Assembly (NCBI GenBank): GCA_040882645.1
Contig: JBBEAX010000085.1
Coordinates: 124,001 to 188,000 of the forward strand
DNA from: JAUYIV01 sp040882645
GTDB lineage: Bacteria; Actinomycetota; Acidimicrobiia; Spongiisociales; UBA11373
Direction of reading: 5' to 3'
Length of the DNA stretch: 64,000 nt
In this document: positions 28,128 to 37,126 of the stretch, in pieces
Numbering within the stretch: the stretch's first letter is position 1
How the letters are laid out: each line of letters begins with the position of its first letter
Translations under genes and position numbers: made by a program
The notes under the pieces: generated by a model
The model's input: the letters and a program-made list of their open reading frames with translations, nothing else
Databases searched by the model: none
Told to the model about the DNA's origin: nothing

Positions 28128-29493
28128 ACTCGAGGAGGACCCGGATGCTCGTCCCTTCGCCGGGAGCGCTCTCCACTTCGGTGGTGCCACCCATCGCTTC
28201 GACCAGCTCGCGAACGATGGACAAACCCAGGCCACTGCCTTCGGGTCGCACCGGTCGATACCGGGTCGCCACGTAGAGGCGCTCGAAGATGTGTGGGACG
28301 TCCGATTGATCCACCCCGGGCCCGGAGTCCGCCACTTCGATCATGAGGCCGGAGGGTCGCCGCTCGAGTCGCAGGGTCACGCTTCCCGCCTCGGGGGTGT
28401 AGCGCAGCGCGTTCTCCAGCAGATTGCCCACCACCTGGGCAATGCGATCGGGGTCGATCTCCACCGCGCCGACATCCGCCAGATCGAAGTCGAGGCTGAC
28501 CCGCGCCGAGTCGGCACGCTCACGAAAGCCTTCGAGCACGCCTTTGAGATGGCCGGCGAGGTCCACCGGTTCGGGACGAAGGCTGAACTCCCGCGCCTCG
28601 ATCCGCGCCAACAGCATCAGGTCTTCGACCAGTCGGCTGAGCCGGGATGCCTCGATCCGCAGCACCGAGGCGACTCGCGCCATCTCCTCCTGGGTGACCC
28701 GTCCTTCCTGGATCGCCTCGGAATACCCGGTGATCGTCGTCAGCGGAGTGCGGAGATCGTGGCCGACAGAGACCAGGAACTCTCGCTCCCGGCGGCGGGA
28801 CGCCTCGAGCTGTTTGGCCATCTCGTTGAACGCCACCGCCACCTGGGCGACCTCGTCATCGCCGTCGACCTCGACTCTGGCGCCGAGATCGCCGCCGGCG
28901 ATGTCACCCGAGGCGTCCCGCAGCGCCTCGAGGCGCCGCCCGGCGAATCGAGCGAACGATCCCGCCAGCACCGCAGCCAGGAGCACCGCCAGCACCATTG
29001 CCCAAGCGAGTCGTAACAGCACCTCGCGCCACGGCACCAGCTCGAGGGTGGTGCCGATCACGACCACCACCGTGCCCCGGTTCCCGGTGGCGAAAGGCTG
29101 GGCGACCACGGCCACCTTCGTCCCGTCGACCGTCGCGTCGAAATGAAGGGGGGCGCCGAGATCCCCAAGATCGGGAACGAGGTCGAGGAGTGCGGTGCCG
29201 TCGCCCAGGATGGTGACCGTCCCACGCGGCCCCACCAGCGCCGCCTCGACATAGTCGTGTCCCCCGATCGACGCGACAACTCCCAGCACCCCGGCAAGGC
29301 TGCGGGCCCCGAGCCCTGGAGTCCGGGCCAATTCGGCCTCGATTATTCGAGCGGTGGCGTTGGCCTGGCGAGCGAACTCGGACCTCACCGACGACTCGAC
29401 CGACCGGTTGATCAAGATGGCACCGGTCAGCCCCCCGATGGTCAACGTCACCAGAGCCACCCCCACCATCCCCCAGAAGAAGCGCCGCTTCAT
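28126..29493 (-). CDS. Two-component sensor histidine kinase
   Basis: A 455-residue membrane kinase. TM1 is about residues 5-29 and TM2 about 160-182, enclosing a sensor region of about 130 residues with no clear motif. HAMP follows (about 183-235), then the HisKA domain with phospho-acceptor His245 in VSVGHDLRTPLT, and HATPase_c with the N box (VGNLLENALRYTPEAG), G1 (VADSGPGVDQSD) and G2 (GSGLGLSIVREL). It should phosphorylate the OmpR-type regulator encoded just upstream. The signal is unknown. The two genes are separated by about 150 nt that hold repeats and hairpins, which is unusual for a cognate pair. Confidence 0.95.
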   Translation of the reverse strand: MKRRFFWGMVGVALVTLTIGGLTGAILINRSVESSVRSEFARQANATARIIEAELARTPGLGARSLAGVLGVVASIGGHDYVEAALVGPRGTVTILGDGTALLDLVPDLGDLGAPLHFDATVDGTKVAVVAQPFATGNRGTVVVVIGTTLELVPWREVLLRLAWAMVLAVLLAAVLAGSFARFAGRRLEALRDASGDIAGGDLGARVEVDGDDEVAQVAVAFNEMAKQLEASRRREREFLVSVGHDLRTPLTTITGYSEAIQEGRVTQEEMARVASVLRIEASRLSRLVEDLMLLARIEAREFSLRPEPVDLAGHLKGVLEGFRERADSARVSLDFDLADVGAVEIDPDRIAQVVGNLLENALRYTPEAGSVTLRLERRPSGLMIEVADSGPGVDQSDVPHIFERLYVATRYRPVRPEGSGLGLSIVRELVEAMGGTTEVESAPGEGTSIRVLLE

Positions 29494-29495
29494 CC

Positions 29496-29643
29496 CAGTC
29501 CCCAGTCTCCAGTCCCCGGGCGGCCATTGGGCCGCCTAAGGCCGGCCTTCAGCCGGCCCAGCCCCCAGCAAGAACGAGCATCGCGGATCCGGTCACCCAC
29601 TCGATTCTTGCGGGTGGCGGGTAGCGGGAGGCGGGAGGCGAGC
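29496..29643. repeat. Repeat and hairpin cluster between response regulator and kinase genes
   Basis: Three CAGTCCC/CAGTCTC heptads at 29496-29516, two GC-rich hairpins (stem 29519-29525/29530-29536; stem 29540-29546/29552-29558), and four GGGTGGC/GGGTAGC/GGGAGGC heptads at 29611-29641 ending next to the regulator stop. Two different heptad families occur in one gap. Confidence 0.82.
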
Positions 29644-29644
29644 A

Positions 29645-30322
<678 letters not shown>

Positions 30323-30367
30323 CGCGCCAGCTCCATGAGGGGATCTTCGGAAACGATTGTTAGAGAT

Positions 30368-31324
30368 CTATGAGACATCGACTGCGAAGTCGTCTAGTGG
30401 GAGTGCCCGCACCTCTGCCGAGGCGGCACCACCGGGCCATCGAATCTCCACCTCGGTACCAGGTTCGATCTCCCGCCTCACCGTCCCGAGGGCGATGGGT
30501 GCCCGCAGGGTCAGGGACTCACCGACAGATGAGAGCGCCCCGACCACATCACCGCCGTGGACGACATCTGCTCCCACCGGCGGGACGACCGTCTCACGCA
30601 ACACGATGCCGCGGAGGAGGCGATTCACATGGCCCCGTGAATCGATCCGGGCAACGAGTTCCTGGCCGACATAACAACCCTTGGTGAAGGAGACCGCGGC
30701 GGGAACCAGTCCCGTCTCCTGGGGAATGGTCACTTCGGTCGCATCCTGGCCCATTACCGGTTCGCCGGCCTCGATGCGCACGGTGGTCGCCGCGATCGAG
30801 CCGATGGGGCGGGCGCCCGCCAGGTCGGCTCCGCCGACGACGAGGAACCGAGGAACTCCGACCGGAATCGAGGCGACGACCGCGCCGTCGGCTGCCACCG
30901 CCCATCCCTCCGGGACCGGCAAACCTGCGTTCGCCAGCACCGTCGGCGTCTCGGGTCCCCACAAGGCCGCGATCGGTCGATCGTCGAGTGTTATGGCCGC
31001 GTCGACTCGAAAGCGAAACCGTTCGAGGAGCGTCGACGCCGTCAGGCCCACTCCGCGGTCTGCCACCAGGCCGACCCGGTCGGCACCCATCAGCACCCAG
31101 AGGATCGCTCGCAACTTCCCGCGGGGTTCGAGCAGGAACGATCGCGCCACTTCACCGGGCTTCATCGCGCCGAGGTCCTGAGTCAGTTGGCCGTCGAGAA
31201 ACCGGACTGCGTCAGGTCCGTCGACCCAGATCAGATCATGCGATCCCTGCAGCACCGCCGCCCCCCGGCGAGCCGCAAAATACTCGCCGGTGGTGTCGCC
31301 GTAAGAGAGGGGCGTCGCGGTCAT
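30368..31324 (-). CDS. ygfZ: Folate-binding protein YgfZ/GcvT-like
   Basis: A 318-residue protein of the YgfZ branch of the GcvT family. The diagnostic motif KGCYVGQELVARIDSRG contains the conserved cysteine. The N-terminal part (LQGSHDLIWVDGPDAVRFLDGQLTQDL) matches the folate-binding fold. YgfZ proteins use tetrahydrofolate to support repair or assembly of iron-sulfur clusters. The gene is upstream of the two-component system and about 60 nt downstream of ccdA. Confidence 0.95.
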   Translation of the reverse strand: MTATPLSYGDTTGEYFAARRGAAVLQGSHDLIWVDGPDAVRFLDGQLTQDLGAMKPGEVARSFLLEPRGKLRAILWVLMGADRVGLVADRGVGLTASTLLERFRFRVDAAITLDDRPIAALWGPETPTVLANAGLPVPEGWAVAADGAVVASIPVGVPRFLVVGGADLAGARPIGSIAATTVRIEAGEPVMGQDATEVTIPQETGLVPAAVSFTKGCYVGQELVARIDSRGHVNRLLRGIVLRETVVPPVGADVVHGGDVVGALSSVGESLTLRAPIALGTVRREIEPGTEVEIRWPGGAASAEVRALPLDDFAVDVS

Positions 31325-31382
31325 CGGTTGACCGGCCGCGAGTGAAGGTTCCCCGGAAGAGTCTCCACTTCGTGCCCGGGCT

Positions 31383-32129
31383 TCATACGTTCCACAACCA
31401 TTTCGGGAGAACCCGCTGGAACCAGATGTTGAGGTCGATCAACCGGCCGGAGATCATCAGCACGCCGAACACCGCAAGGAGCAGACCCGAGGCCACCGTG
31501 ATCGGCGTGAAGTGGCGTTTGAACCACCCGAAAGCCCCATAGGCCTTGTTGATGCCAAGCCCGGCGAGCACAAAGGGGACGCCGAGCCCCATCGAGTAGA
31601 CAAAGAGCAGGAACATGCCCTCCCCCACAGTGTCCTCGGTGGCGGCCACCGTGAGGATTGCCCCCAACGTCGGCCCGATGCATGGGGTCCATCCGAAGCC
31701 GAACGCCGCCCCCATCACCGGCGCGGCCCACGAGCCGAGTCGTGAGGGCCTGACGTCGACCCGGCGCTCGCGCATGAACGGAGCGAGCAGCCGGGGATTG
31801 ATGAGCGCCGAAAGGGCAATGAACAGACCCATCCCCAGGACGATCCACCCGGCAACGGCGAGGATCGTGCTCTCGTTGCGAACCAGCAGCCCGCGCAGCG
31901 ACGTGGCCGTGGCCCCGAGGGCGACAAAGACGGCGGTGAACCCGGCGACGAACAGCAGGGTCACCCGCAGCATTCGCCGGGTCGACACCTTCCCGTCCGC
32001 CATGTCCGCCGCCGAGTAGCCGGACATCATCGACAGGTAGCCCGGCAGCAGCGGGAGGACGCACGGCGACAAGAACGAGAGCGCTCCGAAGAGGAAGGCC
32101 GCGATCACATTGACGTTGCCGATGTCCAT
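31383..32129 (-). CDS. ccdA: CcdA-type cytochrome c biogenesis/thiol-disulfide membrane protein
   Basis: A 248-residue protein with six membrane helices. The two redox cysteines are in FLSPCVLPLLPGYLS (first helix) and FGWTPCIGPTLGAIL (fourth helix). CcdA/DsbD-type proteins carry electrons across the membrane to reduce extracytoplasmic thiols, needed for cytochrome c maturation. No thioredoxin-like partner or ResBC genes are visible here. A plus-strand gene for a CsaA-like protein begins 67 nt away and diverges. Confidence 0.95.
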   Translation of the reverse strand: MDIGNVNVIAAFLFGALSFLSPCVLPLLPGYLSMMSGYSAADMADGKVSTRRMLRVTLLFVAGFTAVFVALGATATSLRGLLVRNESTILAVAGWIVLGMGLFIALSALINPRLLAPFMRERRVDVRPSRLGSWAAPVMGAAFGFGWTPCIGPTLGAILTVAATEDTVGEGMFLLFVYSMGLGVPFVLAGLGINKAYGAFGWFKRHFTPITVASGLLLAVFGVLMISGRLIDLNIWFQRVLPKWLWNV

Positions 32130-32195
32130 GATGTCTCCGCGCTCTGCCCGCCAACGCTAACGGACGCCCCTCTCGTTCCCGGTAACCTCCCGGCG

Positions 32196-32522
32196 GTGCC
32201 CACCATCAGTGACTGGCACGAACTCAAAGTCCGCGCGGGGACGATCAAACGTGCCGAGAAGAACGCCGGAGCACGAATGCCGTCGTATCGCCTCTGGATC
32301 GACTTCGGCGACCTGGGCGAACTGCAGTCGTCGGCGAAGATCACCGACCGCTACAGCCCTGACGAGCTGCCTGGCATGCAGGTGATCGCCGTGACCGGTT
32401 TCGAACCGATCAGGGTCGCCGGCTTTCGGTCGGACGTGCTGGTGCTTGGCGTTCTCACCGAGGACGGGGTCGTATTGCTCCGCCCCGATCGGCCCGTGGC
32501 GCCGGGCAGCGAGATCGCCTGA
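32196..32522 (+). CDS. csaA: CsaA-like tRNA-binding domain protein
   Basis: A 108-residue OB-fold protein of the CsaA type, similar to the EMAP II-like tRNA-binding domain (DWHELKVRAGTIKRAEKN, KITDRYSPDELPGMQVIAV, FRSDVLVLGV). In Bacillus CsaA is reported as an export-related chaperone; free-standing domains of this type also bind tRNA. The start codon is GTG. The MFS transporter gene begins 2 nt after its stop, so they form an operon. Confidence 0.88.
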   Translation: MPTISDWHELKVRAGTIKRAEKNAGARMPSYRLWIDFGDLGELQSSAKITDRYSPDELPGMQVIAVTGFEPIRVAGFRSDVLVLGVLTEDGVVLLRPDRPVAPGSEIA

Positions 32523-32524
32523 CG

Positions 32525-33781
32525 GTGGGGCTGCTCCAGGCGCTCCGACCCGCCGTTCGGATCGAGCATCGCGAAGCAGTGATTCTCACGCTGTTCTCGG
32601 TGGTGGCCCTCACCCAGGGTTGGGCAGGTACCGTCGTCACCCACGCCCTGTCGTTCGTTCAGACCGACCTGGCCCTTTCCGACGCGGAAGTCTTCGACCT
32701 GATGGCCACCATCCGCGCCGCGTCCCTGCTTGCGCTGGGTCTGTCGTGGTGGAGCGATCATCGAGGTCGTCGCCTTCCCTTGTTGGTGGCGTTCGCCATC
32801 CTCACCTCGGCGAATCTGGTGACAGCGCTGCTTCCGGGGACCAGCTCCTTCACCATCAGCCAGGCCATTGCCCGCATCGGCACCGTTGCCGTCGGCTCGC
32901 TGGCCCTGATCGTCCTCGCCGAGGAGATCGGCCCCCGGATTCGCGGATACGCCATCGGTCTGTACGCGCTGTTCACCTCGCTCGGGACTGGTGTCGGCCT
33001 GTTGCTCCGCCCATTCGGCGCCGGCGGCGATGAGTGGCGCCTCCTCTTCGGGCTGAGCGCGGTGCCACTGGTCGCGCTCCCCTTCCTGGCACGCCGGGTT
33101 CGAGAGTCGCGCGCATTCCAGGTCCCGGCCACCCGTCCCCCGCTGGCGGCCGTGTTTCGTCGCGGCCATGCCGCCCGCTTCTGGCCGATGGCGCTGCTGT
33201 CATTCGCCATATCCGCATTCACCGCCCCGACCGCGAACCTTCTGCTGGTTCGCCTCGAGAACGTGCTGGGCTGGTCGCCCGGCTCGGCCTCATTGCTGCT
33301 CGCCGCCACGAGCGCACCCGGGGTAGCGATAGGCCTCCTCGCCGGCGGCAGACTCGCCGATGTCGCCGGCAGACGGCCAACCGAAGCCGTAGCGATTCTC
33401 ATCGGTGTCACCGGCGGCGTCGGCGTGTATTTCGCCGAGACTGGTCCGCTGCTTGGCATAGGTATCTTTCTGTCGACCCTGGGGGGATCGGCGTTCGGAC
33501 CAGCATTCGCGTCCCAACGGTCCGAGCTCTTCCCGACCGACCTTCGAGCCACCGCGGGGGCCTGGATCGTCAACGCCAGCGTCCTCGGCGGCATCACCGG
33601 ATTCGCCGCGGGGCGGTTTGCCGTCGACGCGTGGGGCGTCCCGCAAACGATCGCCCTCCTCGGGGGATTTCTGCTGGTGTCGAGCGCCGCGATCGCGCTG
33701 CTCCCGGAGACGAAGGGAATCAGCCTCGTACCGGATTCGCAAACGGGCCCTGCCGAGCCGCCCGTCTCCATGCCAGGGTGA
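32525..33781 (+). CDS. Major facilitator superfamily transporter
   Basis: A 418-residue protein with about 12 membrane helices. The MFS loop 2-3 signature WWSDHRGRRLPLLVAFAI and the equivalent in the second half (AGGRLADVAGRRPTEAVAI) are present. The region RSELFPTDLRATAGAWIVNA resembles sugar- and metabolite-type MFS carriers. The substrate is not predictable. It starts with GTG two nt after the csaA-like stop. Its last 62 bp overlap the end of the convergent MATE gene. Confidence 0.92.
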   Translation: MGLLQALRPAVRIEHREAVILTLFSVVALTQGWAGTVVTHALSFVQTDLALSDAEVFDLMATIRAASLLALGLSWWSDHRGRRLPLLVAFAILTSANLVTALLPGTSSFTISQAIARIGTVAVGSLALIVLAEEIGPRIRGYAIGLYALFTSLGTGVGLLLRPFGAGGDEWRLLFGLSAVPLVALPFLARRVRESRAFQVPATRPPLAAVFRRGHAARFWPMALLSFAISAFTAPTANLLLVRLENVLGWSPGSASLLLAATSAPGVAIGLLAGGRLADVAGRRPTEAVAILIGVTGGVGVYFAETGPLLGIGIFLSTLGGSAFGPAFASQRSELFPTDLRATAGAWIVNASVLGGITGFAAGRFAVDAWGVPQTIALLGGFLLVSSAAIALLPETKGISLVPDSQTGPAEPPVSMPG

Positions 33782-35042
33782 GGCCGCGTAGCCCCAGGAG
33801 AGCGCCGAGCGACCACCACACGCCATCGAGTCCCCAATCGAATGGCAGCACCAGTCCGAGCAACCCGACCGCGATGGCCGACGACACCACCATGGCGATC
33901 GCGAGGAATCCGAAGTCGCCGGCACCGATGAACACGCCGTCCCAGACGAATACCACTGCCGCGACCGGTTGCATCAGCACGAGAATGGTGAAGGCGCTTT
34001 CGATCGCCTCGCGGGTCGCCGGGTCCGAGGTGAACCATCCGGCAACGAACGGCCCGACCGCCCATAGGACCATGGTCGCCACTACCCCCACTGCCACCCC
34101 GATCACCAACAGGCGGTCTGCGACCTCTCGGGCCGCCACCCGGTCACCCGACCCCAGCACCCGCGCCACCAACGCCTGGGCGGCGATGGCCAACGCGTCG
34201 AGCCCGAGCGCCAGGAAGAGGAACAGCTGGGACACCACTTGATGTGCCGCCACGGCGACGTCCGACACCCGGGTGGCGATCGCCGTTGCCATGGTGAAGG
34301 TGGCCAGCAGTGCCCCGGTACGGATCGCCAGATCCCGTCCCACCCGCAGGAATCGACGCACCTCGTCCGCGACCGGTCGTGCGCCGACGAGGCCGTAGCG
34401 CGACCGTCCTCGCGCGAGCAGAGCGACGAACCAGCAAGCCCCGATCCACTGAGCAGTCACGGTTGCCCACGCCGCCCCGGCCACCCCCCAGTCGAACCCG
34501 AAGATGAGTATCGGGTCGAGAACGAGGTTGACCGCGTTGACCCCGAGAGCGACGACAAACGGCGTTCGGGTGTCCTGGTAGCCGCGGTAGGCGCCGTGGG
34601 CGGCCCGGCTGAGCAGCACCGCCGGCGCCGCCAGGGCACGGATGCCGATATACGTCATCGCACCCGACCTCACCCCACCGGTGGCACCAAGCATCTCGAC
34701 GATCGGACCCCGGAAAAGCACCAGCGTGATGGCGACCGCCGAACCACACGCGACGCCGAGCACCCCGGCCGTGATCGTGGCGCGCCCGGCAGCCGCCAGA
34801 TCTCCCCTTCCGACCGCCCGCGCCACCTCCGTCGTCGTCCCGTACTCGAGGAAGTTGAAGAGGAAGAACGCGAGGCCGAATACGGCTGCCGCCACCCCCA
34901 GCGCACCGAGGGCATCGGTGCCCACCCGGCCGATGAAGGCCGTGTCCACGAGGCTGAGAACCGGCTCGGCGATGAGGGACCCCAACGCCGGCACCGCCAG
35001 CGCGGCGATTGCCCGATCATGAGGCGACCGCCATCGGGTCAC
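33720..35042 (-). CDS. MATE-family multidrug/organic cation efflux protein
   Basis: A 440-residue membrane protein with about 12 helices and MATE features (AIAALAVPALGSLIAEPVLSLVDTAFIGRVG at the start, split in two sequence-related halves). MATE proteins export drugs or metabolites using Na+ or H+ gradients. I start it at the GTG at 35042 that overlaps the nth stop as GTGA; a longer frame to 35291 only reads antisense-free space inside nth and is not hydrophobic. It is convergent with the MFS gene and overlaps it by 62 bp. Confidence 0.92.
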   Translation of the reverse strand: MTRWRSPHDRAIAALAVPALGSLIAEPVLSLVDTAFIGRVGTDALGALGVAAAVFGLAFFLFNFLEYGTTTEVARAVGRGDLAAAGRATITAGVLGVACGSAVAITLVLFRGPIVEMLGATGGVRSGAMTYIGIRALAAPAVLLSRAAHGAYRGYQDTRTPFVVALGVNAVNLVLDPILIFGFDWGVAGAAWATVTAQWIGACWFVALLARGRSRYGLVGARPVADEVRRFLRVGRDLAIRTGALLATFTMATAIATRVSDVAVAAHQVVSQLFLFLALGLDALAIAAQALVARVLGSGDRVAAREVADRLLVIGVAVGVVATMVLWAVGPFVAGWFTSDPATREAIESAFTILVLMQPVAAVVFVWDGVFIGAGDFGFLAIAMVVSSAIAVGLLGLVLPFDWGLDGVWWSLGALLGLRGLTLAWRRAARQGPFANPVRG

Positions 35043-35713
35043 GGGGGAGGCGTCTTGTCCGGATAGGGGCACAGGTCGCGCAGGGGACACTCCCAACACC
35101 GGGGCTTGCGCGCCGAGCAGATATCCCGACCGAACTGGATCACCCGCATCGAGATCCCCGCCCACCGGGCCGGTGGATAGAGGCCCCGGAGATCCCCCTC
35201 GACCTTCACCGGATCGGTGGCCGCGGTCAATGCGAGGCGGCGAGCCACTCGCTTCACGTGAGTATCGACGGCGATGGCGGGTTTGCTCCATGCCTCGGCA
35301 AGCACCACGCTCGCCGTCTTCCGGCCGACACCTTTGAGTGTGACAAGGCGGCCGAGGTCGTCTGGCACCTCTCCATCGAACCGATCGATGAGATCCGCGC
35401 TCAGCGCGATGACCGCCCTGGTCTTCTGCCGGTAGAAGCCGGTCGAGTAGACCACCTGCTCGACTTCATCAGGGTCGGCGTTGGCCAGGTCGGCCGCCGT
35501 CGGCCACCGGGCAAACACCGCCGGGGTCACCCGATTGACGTTCTCATCGGTGGTCTGCGCACTCAGCACAGTGGCGACGAGCAACTGCCAGGGGTCTTCG
35601 TACTCGAGCGCCGTGCCGATATCGGGATAGCGACGCTGGAGTCGATTCAAGATCGTGCGTGCCCGGCGTCGCTCCGCGGCTTCGGCGACGGAGGGGGGAG
35701 AAGCGGGTGCCAT
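35039..35713 (-). CDS. nth: Endonuclease III
   Basis: A 224-residue base-excision repair glycosylase/AP lyase for oxidised pyrimidines. The helix-hairpin-helix with catalytic Lys is LVTLKGVGRKTASVVLAEAW, the catalytic Asp is in AVDTHVKRVARRL, and the [4Fe-4S] cluster ligands are in CSARKPRCWECPLRDLC with the usual 6-2-5 spacing. The active-site stretch VATVLSAQTTDENVN is also standard. Its stop overlaps the MATE start (GTGA). Divergent from an unknown membrane gene across a 180-bp region that contains a nested palindrome. Confidence 0.97.
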   Translation of the reverse strand: MAPASPPSVAEAAERRRARTILNRLQRRYPDIGTALEYEDPWQLLVATVLSAQTTDENVNRVTPAVFARWPTAADLANADPDEVEQVVYSTGFYRQKTRAVIALSADLIDRFDGEVPDDLGRLVTLKGVGRKTASVVLAEAWSKPAIAVDTHVKRVARRLALTAATDPVKVEGDLRGLYPPARWAGISMRVIQFGRDICSARKPRCWECPLRDLCPYPDKTPPP

Positions 35714-35794
35714 CGGCGGCGATGGTACCGATGCCGCCCTCCCCCCCTCAGTGACCCTGCGGGTGCCGAAATGGGCGAGACCGACCAGACGCCA

Positions 35795-35887
35795 AGAGGG
35801 TCAGCGAATGGACTCGCCCCGGGATCAGGTTTCGGCTTGCCGCAATCCGCAACCTGATGGAGTCAGCGATCCATTCGCTGACCCTCT
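35795..35887. repeat. Nested palindrome in the nth divergent intergenic region
   Basis: An exact 18-bp inverted repeat, AGAGGGTCAGCGAATGGA at 35795-35812 and its complement at 35870-35887. Inside is a second exact 8-bp inverted repeat, ATCAGGTT at 35824-35831 and AACCTGAT at 35851-35858. The whole can fold into a stem-loop or cruciform. It may be a REP/MITE-like element or an operator for the divergent genes. Confidence 0.9.
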
Positions 35888-35894
35888 AACCTCG

Positions 35895-36701
35895 GTGACC
35901 AGTTCCCTTGCCGTCCCCGGAGCCCAATTGCAGCCGCAGCATCGCCCACCGCCCACGACCCTGGCGTTTCACGCCTCGCGAATCGTGATCGATGTCGGAG
36001 TGCTCCTGGCGATGGCCTCGCTGAGCTTCGCGTTCGTGACTTCTCCGAGCGGCAACCGAACCGCGCTGCAGGCTGATGCACTGCCCGCGGTCGCCCTTCT
36101 TCTCCCCATTTTCCTCATCACCCTGCTCCCCGACCACACGCGGCCGCTCCCCCGCCCGCTGTCGTGGGCCTCGCTCGTCCTCGGCCTGGCGGCCTTCCCC
36201 TACGCGATCGTCAAGCATCTCGATGCCTCGGTCCTCGCGGACACCCTGGGGGGCTCGGTCGGCATCGGCGCCCGCCTCTTGGTGTTCGGAACTTTCGTCA
36301 CTCTGGTCGGTATCGGCGTCGGGCTCACCCGCACCTTTCTCGGCTTGCCAACTGGTGCGGATCCGTCGCGGCTGCACTCGGCGCAGACGGCCAGGTCCCG
36401 GCCTGCCGCCGCCGAGAAGGCCGCCGCGGCTCGGCCCGCCCGGGCAGAGACCGAGCGGGGCGCTGATCCGCCGCGGCCAGCTTCGGCGGATCCGAGCCCT
36501 GCCCCCCCGAGCCCCAGCCGGACACCGCAGCGACGCGAGCCGGAAGTCAGCCCGTTCGGGGAACCGCTGTTCGACTCTCTAGAGATCCCGGCATTTCTTG
36601 AGTCCGTCGACACTGACAACGACGGCACGCTGATCTTTGATGCTGAGCCCGCCAGCGACAGGGCCGCCGATGACGACGCCGACCGGCACCGCGAGGACTG
36701 A
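35895..36701 (+). CDS. Membrane protein of unknown function with Pro/Ala-rich tail
   Basis: About 268 residues from the GTG at 35895. Four hydrophobic helices occur in the first half (VIDVGVLLAMASLSFAFV, LPAVALLLPIFLITLLP, LSWASLVLGLAAFPYAIV, LLVFGTFVTLVGIGVGL). The second half is an Ala/Arg/Pro-rich hydrophilic tail ending in an acidic segment with DTDNDGTLIFDAE, which resembles a single EF-hand-like loop, though that may be chance. The start is uncertain: no clear ribosome-binding site, and the frame is open upstream through the palindrome. I recognise no family. A second small membrane protein gene follows. Confidence 0.6.
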   Translation: MTSSLAVPGAQLQPQHRPPPTTLAFHASRIVIDVGVLLAMASLSFAFVTSPSGNRTALQADALPAVALLLPIFLITLLPDHTRPLPRPLSWASLVLGLAAFPYAIVKHLDASVLADTLGGSVGIGARLLVFGTFVTLVGIGVGLTRTFLGLPTGADPSRLHSAQTARSRPAAAEKAAAARPARAETERGADPPRPASADPSPAPPSPSRTPQRREPEVSPFGEPLFDSLEIPAFLESVDTDNDGTLIFDAEPASDRAADDDADRHRED

Positions 36702-36743
36702 CCGGTTGATTCCCCGGACGAAACCGCTCCGGGCCGGCTGAAC

Positions 36744-37121
36744 ATGCACCCTCACCGCCCGTTAGTGCTCGCAGGTGCAGTGTTCGGGGTGCTCGCGCTC
36801 TTTCTTCCCTTCGCCAGGCTGCCGGTGCTCGGAGCGATCGACGGCATCGCCGGTGACGGGTGGCCCGCAGTGGTGATAGCCGCCCCCGTGGTGGTCAAGG
36901 CGGCCTGGGGCGACTGGAGCCGCGGTAACTCCCCGGTGATCGGGATCATGCTGACGATGGTTGGCTGTCTTGCCACTGTGTTCGCCGCGGTGAAGTTGAC
37001 GGACGCCATTCACGCCGTAAGGGGTCTAGAGGGTGCGGCGCTCGGACCAGGCGCTCCCCTCCTGGTGGGGGCGATGGCACTCGTGGCGGCCGGAGCGGCG
37101 ATCTCCCTCTGGCGGCCCTGA
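36744..37121 (+). CDS. Small membrane protein of unknown function
   Basis: 125 residues with four hydrophobic segments (PLVLAGAVFGVLALFLPFARL, WPAVVIAAPVVVKAAW, VIGIMLTMVGCLATVFAAV, APLLVGAMALVAAGAAISLW). The architecture resembles that of the preceding protein's membrane half, so the two may be related or act together. No family recognised. The EamA transporter gene starts 5 nt after its stop. Confidence 0.65.
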   Translation: MHPHRPLVLAGAVFGVLALFLPFARLPVLGAIDGIAGDGWPAVVIAAPVVVKAAWGDWSRGNSPVIGIMLTMVGCLATVFAAVKLTDAIHAVRGLEGAALGPGAPLLVGAMALVAAGAAISLWRP

Positions 37122-37126
37122 CGGCC

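Noticed and set aside
32758..34065. A 435-codon minus-strand frame opposite the MFS gene
   Set aside because: Charged shadow frame; the plus strand encodes a clear 12-helix transporter.
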